Source: an uncultured Methylococcaceae bacterium
GTDB lineage: Bacteria > Pseudomonadota > Gammaproteobacteria > Methylococcales > Methylomonadaceae
NCBI GenBank assembly: GCA_903863905.1
Contig: CAIPDT010000020.1
Location: forward strand, 1-56,594
Direction: 5' to 3'
DNA: 56,594 nucleotides
In this document: positions 43,024-52,347 of the stretch, piece after piece
Layout: each line of letters opens with the position of its first letter
Position numbering within the stretch: position 1 is the stretch's first letter
Made by a program: the position numbers and the translations under genes
The notes under the pieces: model-generated
Database searches by the model: none
Told to the model about the DNA's origin: nothing
Seen by the model: only the letters and a program-made list of their open reading frames with translations

Positions 43024-44334
43024 ATGGTTTGTAGTTGTGTGATTAAAAAGAATGCGATCTCTGTTATCGTGAGAAGTTCACTATTCTTTCTGATATGTTT
43101 CTCGTGGACGCCTCTCCTAGCGGATTCTATAATGCCTGCTGTAGATGCGGATGCTAAGATCACAGTCGTTGATCATCTTGATTCCGTGATGGCCGATTCA
43201 AAATTGACGCTGTCTAAGCTTGTTGACATAACTATGGAAAAGTATCCTGATTCAAGTTGGTTAACCGCCTTGGAAGAAGAGGCGGCGGCACTGTCTGAAC
43301 GGAGCAAGAGTTGGACATCTGGGGCGGCCCAAGTTGCGTTAGGTTATCAATCCATGTCTACGTTTAAGTTAAATTACGGTACGGCTAACTTGCAAGTGCC
43401 GTTATGGAATTTAGGGCAACGGGATGCGCAGCATCAACTGGCTAATCAAGCCGAAAACAGTGCGCAATTACAAGCGAGTGGGGTTAAGTTAAGAGTCGCG
43501 GGTTTAGTTAGAGAGGCTTTATGGAACATGGCGCTCGCCAAGATTCGTTATGAACAAGCTCAAGCAGAATTGGGGGTTTATGCGCACTTATTAAGTACTA
43601 TTAAACGCAGAGTCGAAGCGGGTGATTTACCTCGTGCGGATGACTTGTTAGCCCAAACTGAATTACTGCAAAAACGCTCTAACTATACTTTAGCAGAAGC
43701 CGAGTTAATGCATGCGCGTAAACGTTACATGTCTATCACTCAACAAGCCTTAGTGCCGAGCATCTATGAAGAAAAGTTGGTTGATTTAAAAGAGATTAGC
43801 CAAGCGCACCCAATCTTACAATCCATTAATAGTCAAATTGACGTTAAACAAGCCGAGTTAAAAGCACATCAAGCCATTGGTTCAGGACAAACCAATGTTA
43901 TAGCCGGTATTTTGAGTGACGAGGGCTATGATGCCCGTAGCAATAAAGCCGAGTTCTTTAATGTGGGTGTTAGTATTCCTTTTGGTGGAAGTGCCCATTT
44001 GCAACCCCAAATTGCCGCTATTAATGTCCAATTAAATAAGTTAATCGCTGAACGAGACTTGTTGTATCGAAGTTTAGAGCAAGCGCATCATGAGGCAGAA
44101 CATAATTTAGAAGTGAATAAAGTCGAATTAGACAATGCAAACGAACAACGAGCCGTGTCGGAGCAATTATTATCGATGACGCAATTAGCATTTTCGGTGG
44201 GAGAAATAGGTCTAATGGACTTATTAAAAATTCAATCAAGAACACAGCAAGCCATTTTAACGGCAAAAGAGCGGGCAGTGATGATACAACGAGATAGAGC
44301 CTTTTATAATCAAGCGGTAGGAGTCATGCCATGA
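43024..44334 (+). CDS. TolC-family outer-membrane efflux protein
   Basis: Outer-membrane channel of a tripartite RND pump. About 436 aa from ATG 43024; the frame opens earlier at 42913, but the best signal peptide (IKKNAISVIVRSSLFFLICFSWTPLLA) begins near 43039, where there is also a GTG. The mature part has two repeats of long amphipathic helices (LVDITMEKYPDSSWLTALEEEAAALSE … ; LLSMTQLAFSVGEIGLMDLLKIQSRTQQA), with the GEIGLMDLL motif typical of CzcC-like members. Stop overlaps the adaptor gene by 4 bases. Confidence 0.88.
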   Translation: MVCSCVIKKNAISVIVRSSLFFLICFSWTPLLADSIMPAVDADAKITVVDHLDSVMADSKLTLSKLVDITMEKYPDSSWLTALEEEAAALSERSKSWTSGAAQVALGYQSMSTFKLNYGTANLQVPLWNLGQRDAQHQLANQAENSAQLQASGVKLRVAGLVREALWNMALAKIRYEQAQAELGVYAHLLSTIKRRVEAGDLPRADDLLAQTELLQKRSNYTLAEAELMHARKRYMSITQQALVPSIYEEKLVDLKEISQAHPILQSINSQIDVKQAELKAHQAIGSGQTNVIAGILSDEGYDARSNKAEFFNVGVSIPFGGSAHLQPQIAAINVQLNKLIAERDLLYRSLEQAHHEAEHNLEVNKVELDNANEQRAVSEQLLSMTQLAFSVGEIGLMDLLKIQSRTQQAILTAKERAVMIQRDRAFYNQAVGVMP

Positions 44335-45431
44335 GATCTTTTTTAGCCCCTGTCGTGGGATTGACGGCATTATTTTGGGTGACTGTTTCTGTTGCTGAGA
44401 ACGCGATACAGTTATCTCAAGAGCAGATCAATCATTTGGGTATTAATTTGAGTGCGATGACGGTGGTTAAAGAGATTCCTATCTTAAAGGCACCCGCTAA
44501 GGTGGTGATACCCACCGCGAATGAATTTGTTGTCAGTGCTTCTCATGCGGGTGTTATAACCCAATTAAACGTTGCCACGGGGGACGCCGTTAAAAAAGGA
44601 CAGGTGTTAGCACAATTAAATAGCCCTGATTTTGTATCTTTACAGCGACAGTATCTTAAGGCGTTAACGGCGATGGCGTTAAATCTATTGGCGTATGAGC
44701 GAGATAAGAAATTATGGCAAGAGGGCGTGATTGCTGAACGCCGCTGGCAAGAAACCAGCAGTCAGTATAATGCCTTAGTGTTTGAGGCCAATGAATCAAA
44801 ACAACTGTTACAAATTTCAGGGATGACGTCTAAAGACATTGAACAGTTAAACAAAACCCATCAATTAAGTAGTCAATTAAACTTACCTGCACCTATTGCG
44901 GGCGTGGTGATAGAGCGCTTAGCGTTGGCAGGCACGCGAGTGGATGTATTGGCGCCACTCTTTAAAATAGCCAATTTAGAGGAGTTATGGCTAGAAATTA
45001 ATGTTCCGCATGAACGTATCGGACGTATCCGTGTCGGTGATGAGGTTTTTATCGATAATACCTCAACCAGTGCTGATGTGATGTTAGTCGGACAAAGTGT
45101 TAATCCTGACAATCAAACCATACCCGTTCGGGCAAAAATACGCGGTAAACCGCCGGGTATTCATCCAGGGCAAACGATTAATACTCAAATCATAGAACAG
45201 ATTAAAACCCAAGCTTTTAGAATACCTAATACCGCAATTGCCCAGCATGAAGGTAAAGCGTATATATTTGTTCGTGATACGACGGGTTTTAAATTGATCC
45301 CCATTACCATTATTGGTAAAGAGAATGAAGATTCTATTATTGCCGGTGACTTTTCTGGCACTGAATCGATCGCTATTAAAGGTGCTGTTGCCCTAAAAGC
45401 GCAGTGGTTAGGTTTGGGGAGCGCAGAGTAA
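44331..45431 (+). CDS. RND efflux periplasmic adaptor (membrane fusion protein, CzcB/CusB-like)
   Basis: 366 aa. Signal peptide region MRSFLAPVVGLTALFWVTVSVAENA, then beta-barrel and lipoyl halves: ASHAGVITQLNVATGDAVKKGQVLAQLNSPDF and PAPIAGVVIERLALAGTRVD, joined by an alpha-helical hairpin (around 105-165). The membrane-proximal domain ends near 360. It bridges the inner-membrane pump to the TolC-like channel. Overlaps upstream gene (ATGA) and the pump gene (TAATG), a strictly coupled operon. Confidence 0.92.
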   Translation: MRSFLAPVVGLTALFWVTVSVAENAIQLSQEQINHLGINLSAMTVVKEIPILKAPAKVVIPTANEFVVSASHAGVITQLNVATGDAVKKGQVLAQLNSPDFVSLQRQYLKALTAMALNLLAYERDKKLWQEGVIAERRWQETSSQYNALVFEANESKQLLQISGMTSKDIEQLNKTHQLSSQLNLPAPIAGVVIERLALAGTRVDVLAPLFKIANLEELWLEINVPHERIGRIRVGDEVFIDNTSTSADVMLVGQSVNPDNQTIPVRAKIRGKPPGIHPGQTINTQIIEQIKTQAFRIPNTAIAQHEGKAYIFVRDTTGFKLIPITIIGKENEDSIIAGDFSGTESIAIKGAVALKAQWLGLGSAE

Positions 45432-48400
45432 TGGCGGCTTTGATTCGCTTTGCGTTAAGTCAACGCTTATTGATGATGATCGTTGTATTGGTGTTGGTCG
45501 GTGGTGGCTATTTAGCGTTTAAGAATATCCCAATTGATGCGTTTCCTGAGGTTTCACCTACGCAAGTTAAAATTATTGTTAAAGCCCCCGGTATGACGCC
45601 TGAAGAGGTGGAATCTAGAATCACGGCGCGTATTGAAGTGGAGTTGTTGGGCATTCCACATCAGACCATGCTACGATCAATTGCAAAGTACGCTCTGACT
45701 GATATTACCGTTGATTTTACCGAAGGCACAGATATTTATTGGGCAAGACAACAAGTTGCTGAAAGAATTAATGGCTTATGGGGTAACTTACCGCCAGGAG
45801 TAGAGGGCGGGATTGCTCCTATGACAACGCCCTTGGGTGAGATGTTTATGTTTACCATTGAAGGCGGTGATTTAACCTTAATGGAACGTCGAGATCTTTT
45901 AGATTGGGTGATACGACCGGCTTTACGGACTGTGCCGGGCGTGGCGGATGTTAACTCTTTAGGCGGTAAGGTCAGAAGTTTTGAAGTAATTCCCAATAAC
46001 GTCCGTTTAGCGGCGCGTGGCATTAGTATTGAAAAACTCATGCTGGCCTTAGAAAAGAATAATCGTAATGATGGCGCAGGTCGAATGAATGACGGTGAAG
46101 AAGCTCTGATTGTTCGAGCAGATGGCCGAATTAAGAACCTCGCCGATGTCAGTATGATTGTGGTCGATAATCAAATGGGCAGTCCTATTACCGTGGGTGA
46201 CGTGGCTGAAGTTAACATTGGCGCTTTAACCCGTTACGGTGCGGTGAGTAAAAACGGCGAAGGTGAGGCAGTAAGCGGTTTAGTGTTAAGTTTGCGTGGC
46301 GCCAATGCCCGTCAAACCATAGAGGGCATTGAGAAGAAGTTGGCTCAAATTAGCGCAGGCTTTCCTCAAGGGGTAGAGGCTAAAGTCTTTTATAATCGCG
46401 GTAATTTAGTCGATAAGGCCGTTAATACGGTTTTACATGCACTCTTAGAAGCCATTGCTTTAGTGGTGGTGCTCTTGATATTGTTCTTAGGTAATTTGCG
46501 TGCCGCGTTAGTGGTTGCCTTGGCGTTACCTTTAGCCGCTTTATTTACGTTTATATTGATGCATACCATGGGTATGTCCGCCAATTTAATGAGTTTGGGG
46601 GGCTTAGCCATTGCGATTGGTATGTTGGTTGATGCGGCCGTGGTGGTGGTGGAAAACCTTATTACCCATTTAGCCCATGTCGAAAAGGCGCAGCGTTTAC
46701 CTCGGTTGCATGTGATTTATCGAGCCACTCGGGAAGTGGCCGCGCCGGTTACGTCAGGTATTTTAATTATCATCATCGTGTTTTTACCGTTATTAACCTT
46801 GCAAGGCTTAGAGGGTAAATTGTTTACCCCCGTGGCCTTAACCATTGTGTTTGCTTTAAGTGGTTCCTTGGTCTTGTCCTTAACGGTGATTCCTGTTATT
46901 GCCTCTTATTTATTAAAAGAAGTGTCCCATGAAGAACCGTGGTTACCACGGCAATTGCAAAAAATGTATCAGCCGGCCTTGTTATGGTGTTTAGATCACG
47001 GTAAGAGTGTTTTTATAGGCGCCGGTAGTTTATTAGTCATCACGGTACTGATATTTACTCAGTTGGGTAGCACCTTTATGCCGACCATGGATGAGGGCGA
47101 TATTATTGTACAGTTGGAAAAATTACCTTCCATTACCTTAGAACAATCGGTGGCCTTAGATGGTCAGGTACAAAAGAATTTGTTAAGCCGCATTCCCGAG
47201 ATTGAGACGATTGTGTCTCGGGTGGGTTCGGATGAATTGGGACTAGACCCAATGGGTTTAAATGAAACGGATACCTTTTTAGTGTTAAAGCCAAAAGACC
47301 AGTGGCGCATGGATAGTAAAGATGCATTGATTGAAGGCATTCGTGCTGCAATGGCGGATACACCTGGAATTGCTTTTGGCTTTACGCAACCGATAGAGAT
47401 GCGGGTTTCAGAGATGTTAACGGGCACACGCGGGGATGTCGCTGTTAAACTCTTTGGGTCTGACTTAGCGGTGTTAAATGAAAAAGCCAATGAAATAGCA
47501 GAGATACTAAAGCATATCCACGGTTCAAGTGACGTCTTTTCTCGGCAGAATACGGGCATGCAGTTTTTACAACTGACGATTGATAAGTTAGCGGCAGGGC
47601 GCTTAGGTTTAGATAGCGACGGTATTGAAACTTTATTGCGTGGCCAGATTGAGGGCTTGCATCTGGGCATCGTTCAAGAAGGTATTAAGCGCACCCCGCT
47701 TATCTTACGTGGCAATAGTAATACCGCTAATTTTGATAACTTACAAATCACCCTGCCGAATGGTCAGCATGTGCCCATAACTGCCGTGGCTAAAATAGAA
47801 AAAGTGGAAGGTGTGGTCTCTGTGGGTAGAGAGCGTGGTCAACGTTTTGTGGTGATTCGCAGTAATGTGCAAGATCGTGATTTGGTGGGCTTTGTTGATG
47901 AAGCTCGTCAGGCGGTCGCCGCTAAAGTGAAGTTGCCGATTGGTTATACCGTGGAGTTTGGGGGGCAGTTTGAAAATCAACAACGCGCGGCCGCGACTTT
48001 ATCACTCGTGGTACCGATTTCTTTAGGGTTAATCTTTCTGTTATTGTTCACCACCTTTGGTTCGGTGCGTCAAGCGGTGTTGGTGCTGTCTAATATCCCG
48101 TTAGCCATGGTCGGTGGCGTGTTTGCCTTGTGGGTGTCTGGTGAATATTTATCCGTGCCGGCCTCGGTAGGCTTTATTGCTTTACTGGGTATTGCCGTGT
48201 TGAATGGGGTGGTGATGGTGAGTTATTTTAATCAACTTAGAGCCACGGGTATGGACTTAATCAAAGTGGTGACTTTAGGTTCATCAAGGCGGTTAAGGCC
48301 GGTGTTAATGACTGCAAGTATTGCTGCGTTTGGGTTGATTCCGTTATTGTTTGCCACGGGGCCCGGCTCAGAAATTCAACGACCTTTAGCCATTGTGGTG

Positions 48401-48493
48401 ATCGGTGGTTTGGTGTCTTCTACATTTTTAACACTCTTCCTATTGCCGTTGTTGTTTAAGTTATTTGGTTTGCCTCGGGAGCTTAGAGCATGA
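45431..48493 (+). CDS. Heavy-metal efflux RND pump (CzcA/CusA family)
   Basis: Inner-membrane proton-driven exporter, about 1020 aa with twelve helices in the RND layout: one N-terminal helix, a large periplasmic loop, six helices, a second loop and five helices. Start ATG 45431 overlaps the adaptor stop (TAATG); an upstream GTG at 45404 is in frame but lacks family support. Motifs: PIDAFPEVSPTQVKI, APGMTPEEVESRIT, helix-4 motif GMLVDAAVVVVENLI, PTMDEGDIIVQLEKLPSITLEQS, and RRLRPVLMTASIAAFGLIPLL. Helix 4 has DAA rather than the DGA of divalent CzcA and is closer to CusA (MVDAAIVMIEN), so Ag/Cu export is possible. Confidence 0.92.
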   Translation: MAALIRFALSQRLLMMIVVLVLVGGGYLAFKNIPIDAFPEVSPTQVKIIVKAPGMTPEEVESRITARIEVELLGIPHQTMLRSIAKYALTDITVDFTEGTDIYWARQQVAERINGLWGNLPPGVEGGIAPMTTPLGEMFMFTIEGGDLTLMERRDLLDWVIRPALRTVPGVADVNSLGGKVRSFEVIPNNVRLAARGISIEKLMLALEKNNRNDGAGRMNDGEEALIVRADGRIKNLADVSMIVVDNQMGSPITVGDVAEVNIGALTRYGAVSKNGEGEAVSGLVLSLRGANARQTIEGIEKKLAQISAGFPQGVEAKVFYNRGNLVDKAVNTVLHALLEAIALVVVLLILFLGNLRAALVVALALPLAALFTFILMHTMGMSANLMSLGGLAIAIGMLVDAAVVVVENLITHLAHVEKAQRLPRLHVIYRATREVAAPVTSGILIIIIVFLPLLTLQGLEGKLFTPVALTIVFALSGSLVLSLTVIPVIASYLLKEVSHEEPWLPRQLQKMYQPALLWCLDHGKSVFIGAGSLLVITVLIFTQLGSTFMPTMDEGDIIVQLEKLPSITLEQSVALDGQVQKNLLSRIPEIETIVSRVGSDELGLDPMGLNETDTFLVLKPKDQWRMDSKDALIEGIRAAMADTPGIAFGFTQPIEMRVSEMLTGTRGDVAVKLFGSDLAVLNEKANEIAEILKHIHGSSDVFSRQNTGMQFLQLTIDKLAAGRLGLDSDGIETLLRGQIEGLHLGIVQEGIKRTPLILRGNSNTANFDNLQITLPNGQHVPITAVAKIEKVEGVVSVGRERGQRFVVIRSNVQDRDLVGFVDEARQAVAAKVKLPIGYTVEFGGQFENQQRAAATLSLVVPISLGLIFLLLFTTFGSVRQAVLVLSNIPLAMVGGVFALWVSGEYLSVPASVGFIALLGIAVLNGVVMVSYFNQLRATGMDLIKVVTLGSSRRLRPVLMTASIAAFGLIPLLFATGPGSEIQRPLAIVVIGGLVSSTFLTLFLLPLLFKLFGLPRELRA

Positions 48494-48795
48494 ACTATAC
48501 AGAGTATTTGGTCACCTTGAATATCCCGCCCAGTTTGGAAGAAATGATCGTGGATAGCTTATTGTTATTAGAGGCAGAGCATGGCTTTAGTAGTTTTGAA
48601 GTGAATGCCCATCATCATGAGAATAAAGGTTTATCCTTAGCTGAACAGGTGACGGGTCGTCAAAAGCGTATGCGGTTTCAGATGTATGTCGAGGTCACTA
48701 AGTTACCGACTTTACTCGCGCAATTACGGGAAGAGTTTTCGGGCTCAGGGATTCAATATTGGGTGTTACCCGTGATTGAAAGTGGAGTGTTATAA
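48490..48795 (+). CDS. DUF3240 protein linked to the metal efflux pump
   Basis: 101 aa, cytosolic. Pattern of DUF3240: LVTLNIPPSLEEMIVDSLLLLEAEHGFSSFEV, a His-rich loop NAHHHENKGLSLAEQVTGRQKRMRFQMYV, and a C-terminal strand QYWVLPVIESG. Families of this shape are PII-like ferredoxin folds that sit at the end of czcA operons. It overlaps the pump gene by 4 bases, so a regulatory or metal-sensing role on the pump is likely but unproven. Confidence 0.85.
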   Translation: MNYTEYLVTLNIPPSLEEMIVDSLLLLEAEHGFSSFEVNAHHHENKGLSLAEQVTGRQKRMRFQMYVEVTKLPTLLAQLREEFSGSGIQYWVLPVIESGVL

Positions 48796-48812
48796 GTATG
48801 GTTAAGTGGTTT

Positions 48813-49847
48813 TTAATTTAATAAGGTTTCAAATAAGCACACTTGATCGCCCCCCGCTTGTTTTGCTTTATACATGGCTTTATCTGAGACCTTAAGCACT
48901 TCATCGATAGAGTGGTCAAGACCCATAAATAAAACGACACCAATACTTGATGTGCAATTAAAATGAGTTTTTTCCTTTGGTGATAAGGGATAAGTATCTG
49001 AAACTACGTTGCAAATCTTATCAGCCACCGTTTTGACTTGTTTAAATGACGCGGCTCTATCGGTGTCAAGTTCGCTCAGCAATACGACAAACTCATCGCC
49101 ACCAAAGCGAGCGACAGTATCAATTTCACGTAAGCAACTCATAATCCGGATACTCGCTTCTTTTAAGACGTGATCACCTGCACTATGACCATAGTGATCA
49201 TTAACTAATTTAAATTTATCTAGATCAATAAAGAGTAGGGCGCCATAATGATGACTGCGCTTGCTGGCTAACATGGCTTGTTCAAGACGATCATATAACA
49301 AGCGACGATTAGGGAGTTTAGTTAATTCATCATATAAAGCTATTTGACGAAATTTCTCTTCTGATTTAGATATAACATACATCTCAGTTTTTAACTCGTT
49401 AATAATATTATTATGGTCATCAGGGTAATTATGAGTCGTCTTTTTGAGCACAAATAGCCAATATAATTTATTTTTAACGACTAGCGTTGAGGTGGTGACG
49501 TCCGCGTAAAAAATTGAGTTATCCATGCGTTTAAAGCCTATATCTACGGCCAAATAAGTATTATCGTTTAAATTTTGATTATATTGATTTAATAGAGCGA
49601 GTCCATTATCTGTTTTATGCAAATTTTGCAACGACAAGTTTAAAGTATCAATTTCATTGTAATCGAACATTTTACGAAAGGCGATATTACTACAGGCTAT
49701 TTTCAGACTATCAGCTTCAACTAAGATAATACCCTCAGGTATATTTTCAAAGATAGCTTTTAAAAAGGGTTGTGGTGTTCGTAATGAATACTTTAAATCA
49801 GGTAAGTTATCGGCTGGGTCATTAACGTTTTTTACACTGATGTCCAT
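48813..49847 (-). CDS. Diguanylate cyclase with N-terminal PAS domain
   Basis: Makes cyclic-di-GMP from two GTP. 344 aa. PAS sensor at about 27-137 (FENIPEGIILVEADSLKIACSN … MDNSIFYADVTTS), then the GGDEF domain: DELTKLPNRRLLYDRLEQA, LLFIDLDKFKLVNDHYGHSAGD and RFGGDEFVVLLSE with GGDEF intact at 249-253. The RxxD inhibitory site is present (R240-D243), so product feedback is expected. No membrane segment; the ligand of the PAS domain is not evident. Non-coding element copy B lies upstream and points towards it. Confidence 0.95.
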   Translation of the reverse strand: MDISVKNVNDPADNLPDLKYSLRTPQPFLKAIFENIPEGIILVEADSLKIACSNIAFRKMFDYNEIDTLNLSLQNLHKTDNGLALLNQYNQNLNDNTYLAVDIGFKRMDNSIFYADVTTSTLVVKNKLYWLFVLKKTTHNYPDDHNNIINELKTEMYVISKSEEKFRQIALYDELTKLPNRRLLYDRLEQAMLASKRSHHYGALLFIDLDKFKLVNDHYGHSAGDHVLKEASIRIMSCLREIDTVARFGGDEFVVLLSELDTDRAASFKQVKTVADKICNVVSDTYPLSPKEKTHFNCTSSIGVVLFMGLDHSIDEVLKVSDKAMYKAKQAGGDQVCLFETLLN

Positions 49848-49920
49848 AATATATCCTGATAGAAAATGGTTTTTATATACGCCTCAGTGATGGAGCACAG
49901 AGGATTTATTTAACGAATAA

Positions 49921-50308
49921 CCCCGTGTGATTATCCTAAACATGACTCATTGTTTTAGAGAAGGGGTAGAAAAAAGTATCGTATGAGGATATAGGATACG
50001 TCTTAACACCAATTAAATCACTTGGCAAATAAGTTGCTCTTCTTGAGTTGCAATTATTTCAGTTTTAAAAGTAAACTATCTTATTAATAAGGCAGAGTAT
50101 TTGCAATTTTGGATGTTTAGAAAGGGGGGCTATTTATAATACAAACCAATACTAAAATCATAACTGCACGAATAGATTGGTTTTATTTAATGACTTTTGC
50201 AAAACACGCCGTCATTTATTAAGATTTAATGTTACTTTAGAAACTGCAACATTAATTGCATTTTTCGTTAATATATTTTAGAAGTTACCGCAATGGTTGC
50301 CGTCATTA
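49921..50308 (-). repeat. Non-coding element, copy B (388 bp)
   Basis: Reverse complement aligns end to end with 29990-30375 with about 40 substitutions and two one-base gaps. Read on the minus strand it begins AATGACGGCAA and ends at the CACGGGG near 49921, 73 bases before the start of the diguanylate cyclase. It has no open frame. TTAATGTT…AACATTAA (50229-50255) can pair in this copy; copy A carries one mismatch there. The rest of the 49848-50514 gap shows no gene. Confidence 0.85.
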
Positions 50309-50514
50309 GTCAGTTGGATTATAAATTTGAGCGGGTTTGTACATTAACATCGTGCTGAAATGTGTCTAATTCTATCAGTGATTAGACTGTCTAGTTTTCA
50401 ACGGATTTTCTGCGCTTAACAGCTTGAATATCGAGTATACGTTAGTTATCTTTTAGGATTTTAAAGAGCTCTATATTTGTTGAACGTCCCAAAGAGAGAC
50501 TGACTGTCTGTGTG

Positions 50515-51591
50515 TTAGTTAAGTAGTGAGGTGCCTTTTATCTGTACATAAACGGTCATGTCAGGTTTTAAGCCTAAGAGGTGTGCCGACTTTTGGGTGA
50601 TGTGTGCGAGTAAAGTATCAGAGCCAATGCGTAATTGCACCACACATTGACCGGGCATTTCAGGGGTTAAAGCGAGGATTGTGGCGGGAAGTATATTGAG
50701 AATACTGGAGGCTTGTGGGGGTGCAAGGGCAATACTGACATCACGGGCATAGATTTGAATACGCAAAGCTGTTCCCAGTGGCGCTTCAATGTAAGGCAGA
50801 TTTAAAACACCTCCCGTGGTGATGACCCGACTCAAATGGTATTCTGTTTCATGTTCAATCAGTGTCACGTGCCAGACTGTACTGGCCTCTTTATCCTTTG
50901 AAAAAGGCATATCCAATCGTGTTAAGGTGTCAGCGACATCCCCGGTTGCAAGGACTCTACCTTGTTCCATAATGACTAAGGTATCGGCTAGTTGGGCCAC
51001 TTCTTGTTGAGAATGGGTGACATACAGCACGGGAATGGCTAATTGTTGATGTAGACGGGTTAAGAACGGTAAGATTTCTTGTTTACGTTTAAAGTCGAGT
51101 GCCGCTAAAGGCTCATCCATTAATAAAATATCGGGTTTAAGCACTAAGGCACGGGCAATAGCCACGCGTTGACGTTCGCCTCCTGATAAGCGCTCAGGTA
51201 GTCTTTTAAGGAGGTGCTCTATACCGAGCAATTCTAAAAGATCCTTAAACTCTGTCGGTTTGTGTGCTTGACGCTGGCGCTTTAACCCAAAGTTTAAGTT
51301 CTCTTTCACCGTGAGATGTGGAAACAAATTCGCTTCCTGAAAGACATAACCTAGATTACGTTGATGGGTCGGTAAAAACAGGTTTTGGGTCGAGTCTTGC
51401 CAGAGTAGATCATTAATTTGAAGGTAACCGAGAGGCGCTTTTTGTAAGCCGGCAATGCAACGTAATAACGTCGTCTTACCTGAGCCAGAAGCACCAAATA
51501 AGACGGTGACACCGGTATTGGGCAGTTGTAAGTCCACGGCTAAGGTAAAATCACCGTAAGTCAGTTCAAAACGAGCGGTGATTGCGTTCAT
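50515..51591 (-). CDS. modC: Molybdate ABC transporter ATP-binding protein
   Basis: Energises molybdate (or tungstate) import. 358 aa. Walker A GASGSGKTTLLRCIAGL near 34, Q-loop YVFQEANLFPHLTV, ABC signature LSGGERQRVAIARAL, Walker B ILLMDEPLAALD, and H-loop VTHSQQEV. The C-terminal ~75 residues form a TOBE/Mop oxyanion-binding domain (ILPATILALTPEMPGQCVVQLRIGSDTLLAHIT). Starts 3 bases after the modB stop. Confidence 0.93.
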   Translation of the reverse strand: MNAITARFELTYGDFTLAVDLQLPNTGVTVLFGASGSGKTTLLRCIAGLQKAPLGYLQINDLLWQDSTQNLFLPTHQRNLGYVFQEANLFPHLTVKENLNFGLKRQRQAHKPTEFKDLLELLGIEHLLKRLPERLSGGERQRVAIARALVLKPDILLMDEPLAALDFKRKQEILPFLTRLHQQLAIPVLYVTHSQQEVAQLADTLVIMEQGRVLATGDVADTLTRLDMPFSKDKEASTVWHVTLIEHETEYHLSRVITTGGVLNLPYIEAPLGTALRIQIYARDVSIALAPPQASSILNILPATILALTPEMPGQCVVQLRIGSDTLLAHITQKSAHLLGLKPDMTVYVQIKGTSLLN

Positions 51592-51594
51592 CGA

Positions 51595-52281
51595 CTATTT
51601 GATCTGTTGCAAGTTAGGTTGAGTTTTTAAGACTGTATAAAGTATGAGCAAGACGACAAACGAAAATAACACTAAACAACCCGCCAATACATGTGCTTCG
51701 GTATATTCAAGCGCTTCAACATGATTATAGATTTGCACAGATACAACCCGCGTTTTATCAGGGATGTTACCCCCAATCATTAACACCACGCCAAACTCAC
51801 CGACCGTATGGGTAAAACCTAAGATAGCCGCGGTTAAGAAACTGGGCTTAGTGAGAGGCACAACCACATTAAAAAAACGATCAAGAGGACCGGCGCGTAA
51901 CGTCGCTGCGGCTTCTAAAGGCTGCTCACCTAAGCTAGTAAAACCCGCCTGTAAGGGTTGAACCACAAAAGGCATTGAGTAAATAACCGAGGCAATGATT
52001 AAACCAGTAAAGGTAAAGGGTAGGGACTCTAAGCCCAAACTATGCGTGAGTTTGCCAATAAAGCCTGACGGCCCCATGGAGATCAGTAAATAAAAACCGA
52101 TCACAGTGGGCGGTAATACTAAAGGTAAAGATACCAGGGCATTAATCAATCCTTTAAGCGCAGATTGCGTGCGTGCTAACCACCACGCTAAAGGAGTGCC
52201 GATTAAGAGCATTAAAAAAGTCGCTAAACTAGCTACTTTAAAAGTTAACCATAGCGTGTCTAAATCGGCGGGTGTTATCAT
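51595..52281 (-). CDS. modB: Molybdate ABC transporter permease
   Basis: 228 aa, five to six membrane helices. N-terminal LWLTFKVASLATFLMLLIGTPLAWWLART, then LVSLPLVLPPTVIGFYLL, and the EAA loop EQPLEAAATLRAGPLDRFFNVVVPLTKPSF coupling to ModC, followed by HTVGEFGVVLMIGGNIPDKT, diagnostic for ModB. It lies between a porin gene upstream and modC downstream; the substrate-binding protein gene modA is not in the window. Confidence 0.94.
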   Translation of the reverse strand: MITPADLDTLWLTFKVASLATFLMLLIGTPLAWWLARTQSALKGLINALVSLPLVLPPTVIGFYLLISMGPSGFIGKLTHSLGLESLPFTFTGLIIASVIYSMPFVVQPLQAGFTSLGEQPLEAAATLRAGPLDRFFNVVVPLTKPSFLTAAILGFTHTVGEFGVVLMIGGNIPDKTRVVSVQIYNHVEALEYTEAHVLAGCLVLFSFVVLLILYTVLKTQPNLQQIK

Positions 52282-52347
52282 GTCTGCGTCATCTATGCGG
52301 GTGTGACTGGCCTAGATGAAAAACACCTAGCCAGTCGATCAATATCA

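Noticed and set aside
47164-47670. 168-codon minus-strand ORF inside the RND pump gene
   Set aside because: Antisense shadow of a strongly supported RND gene.
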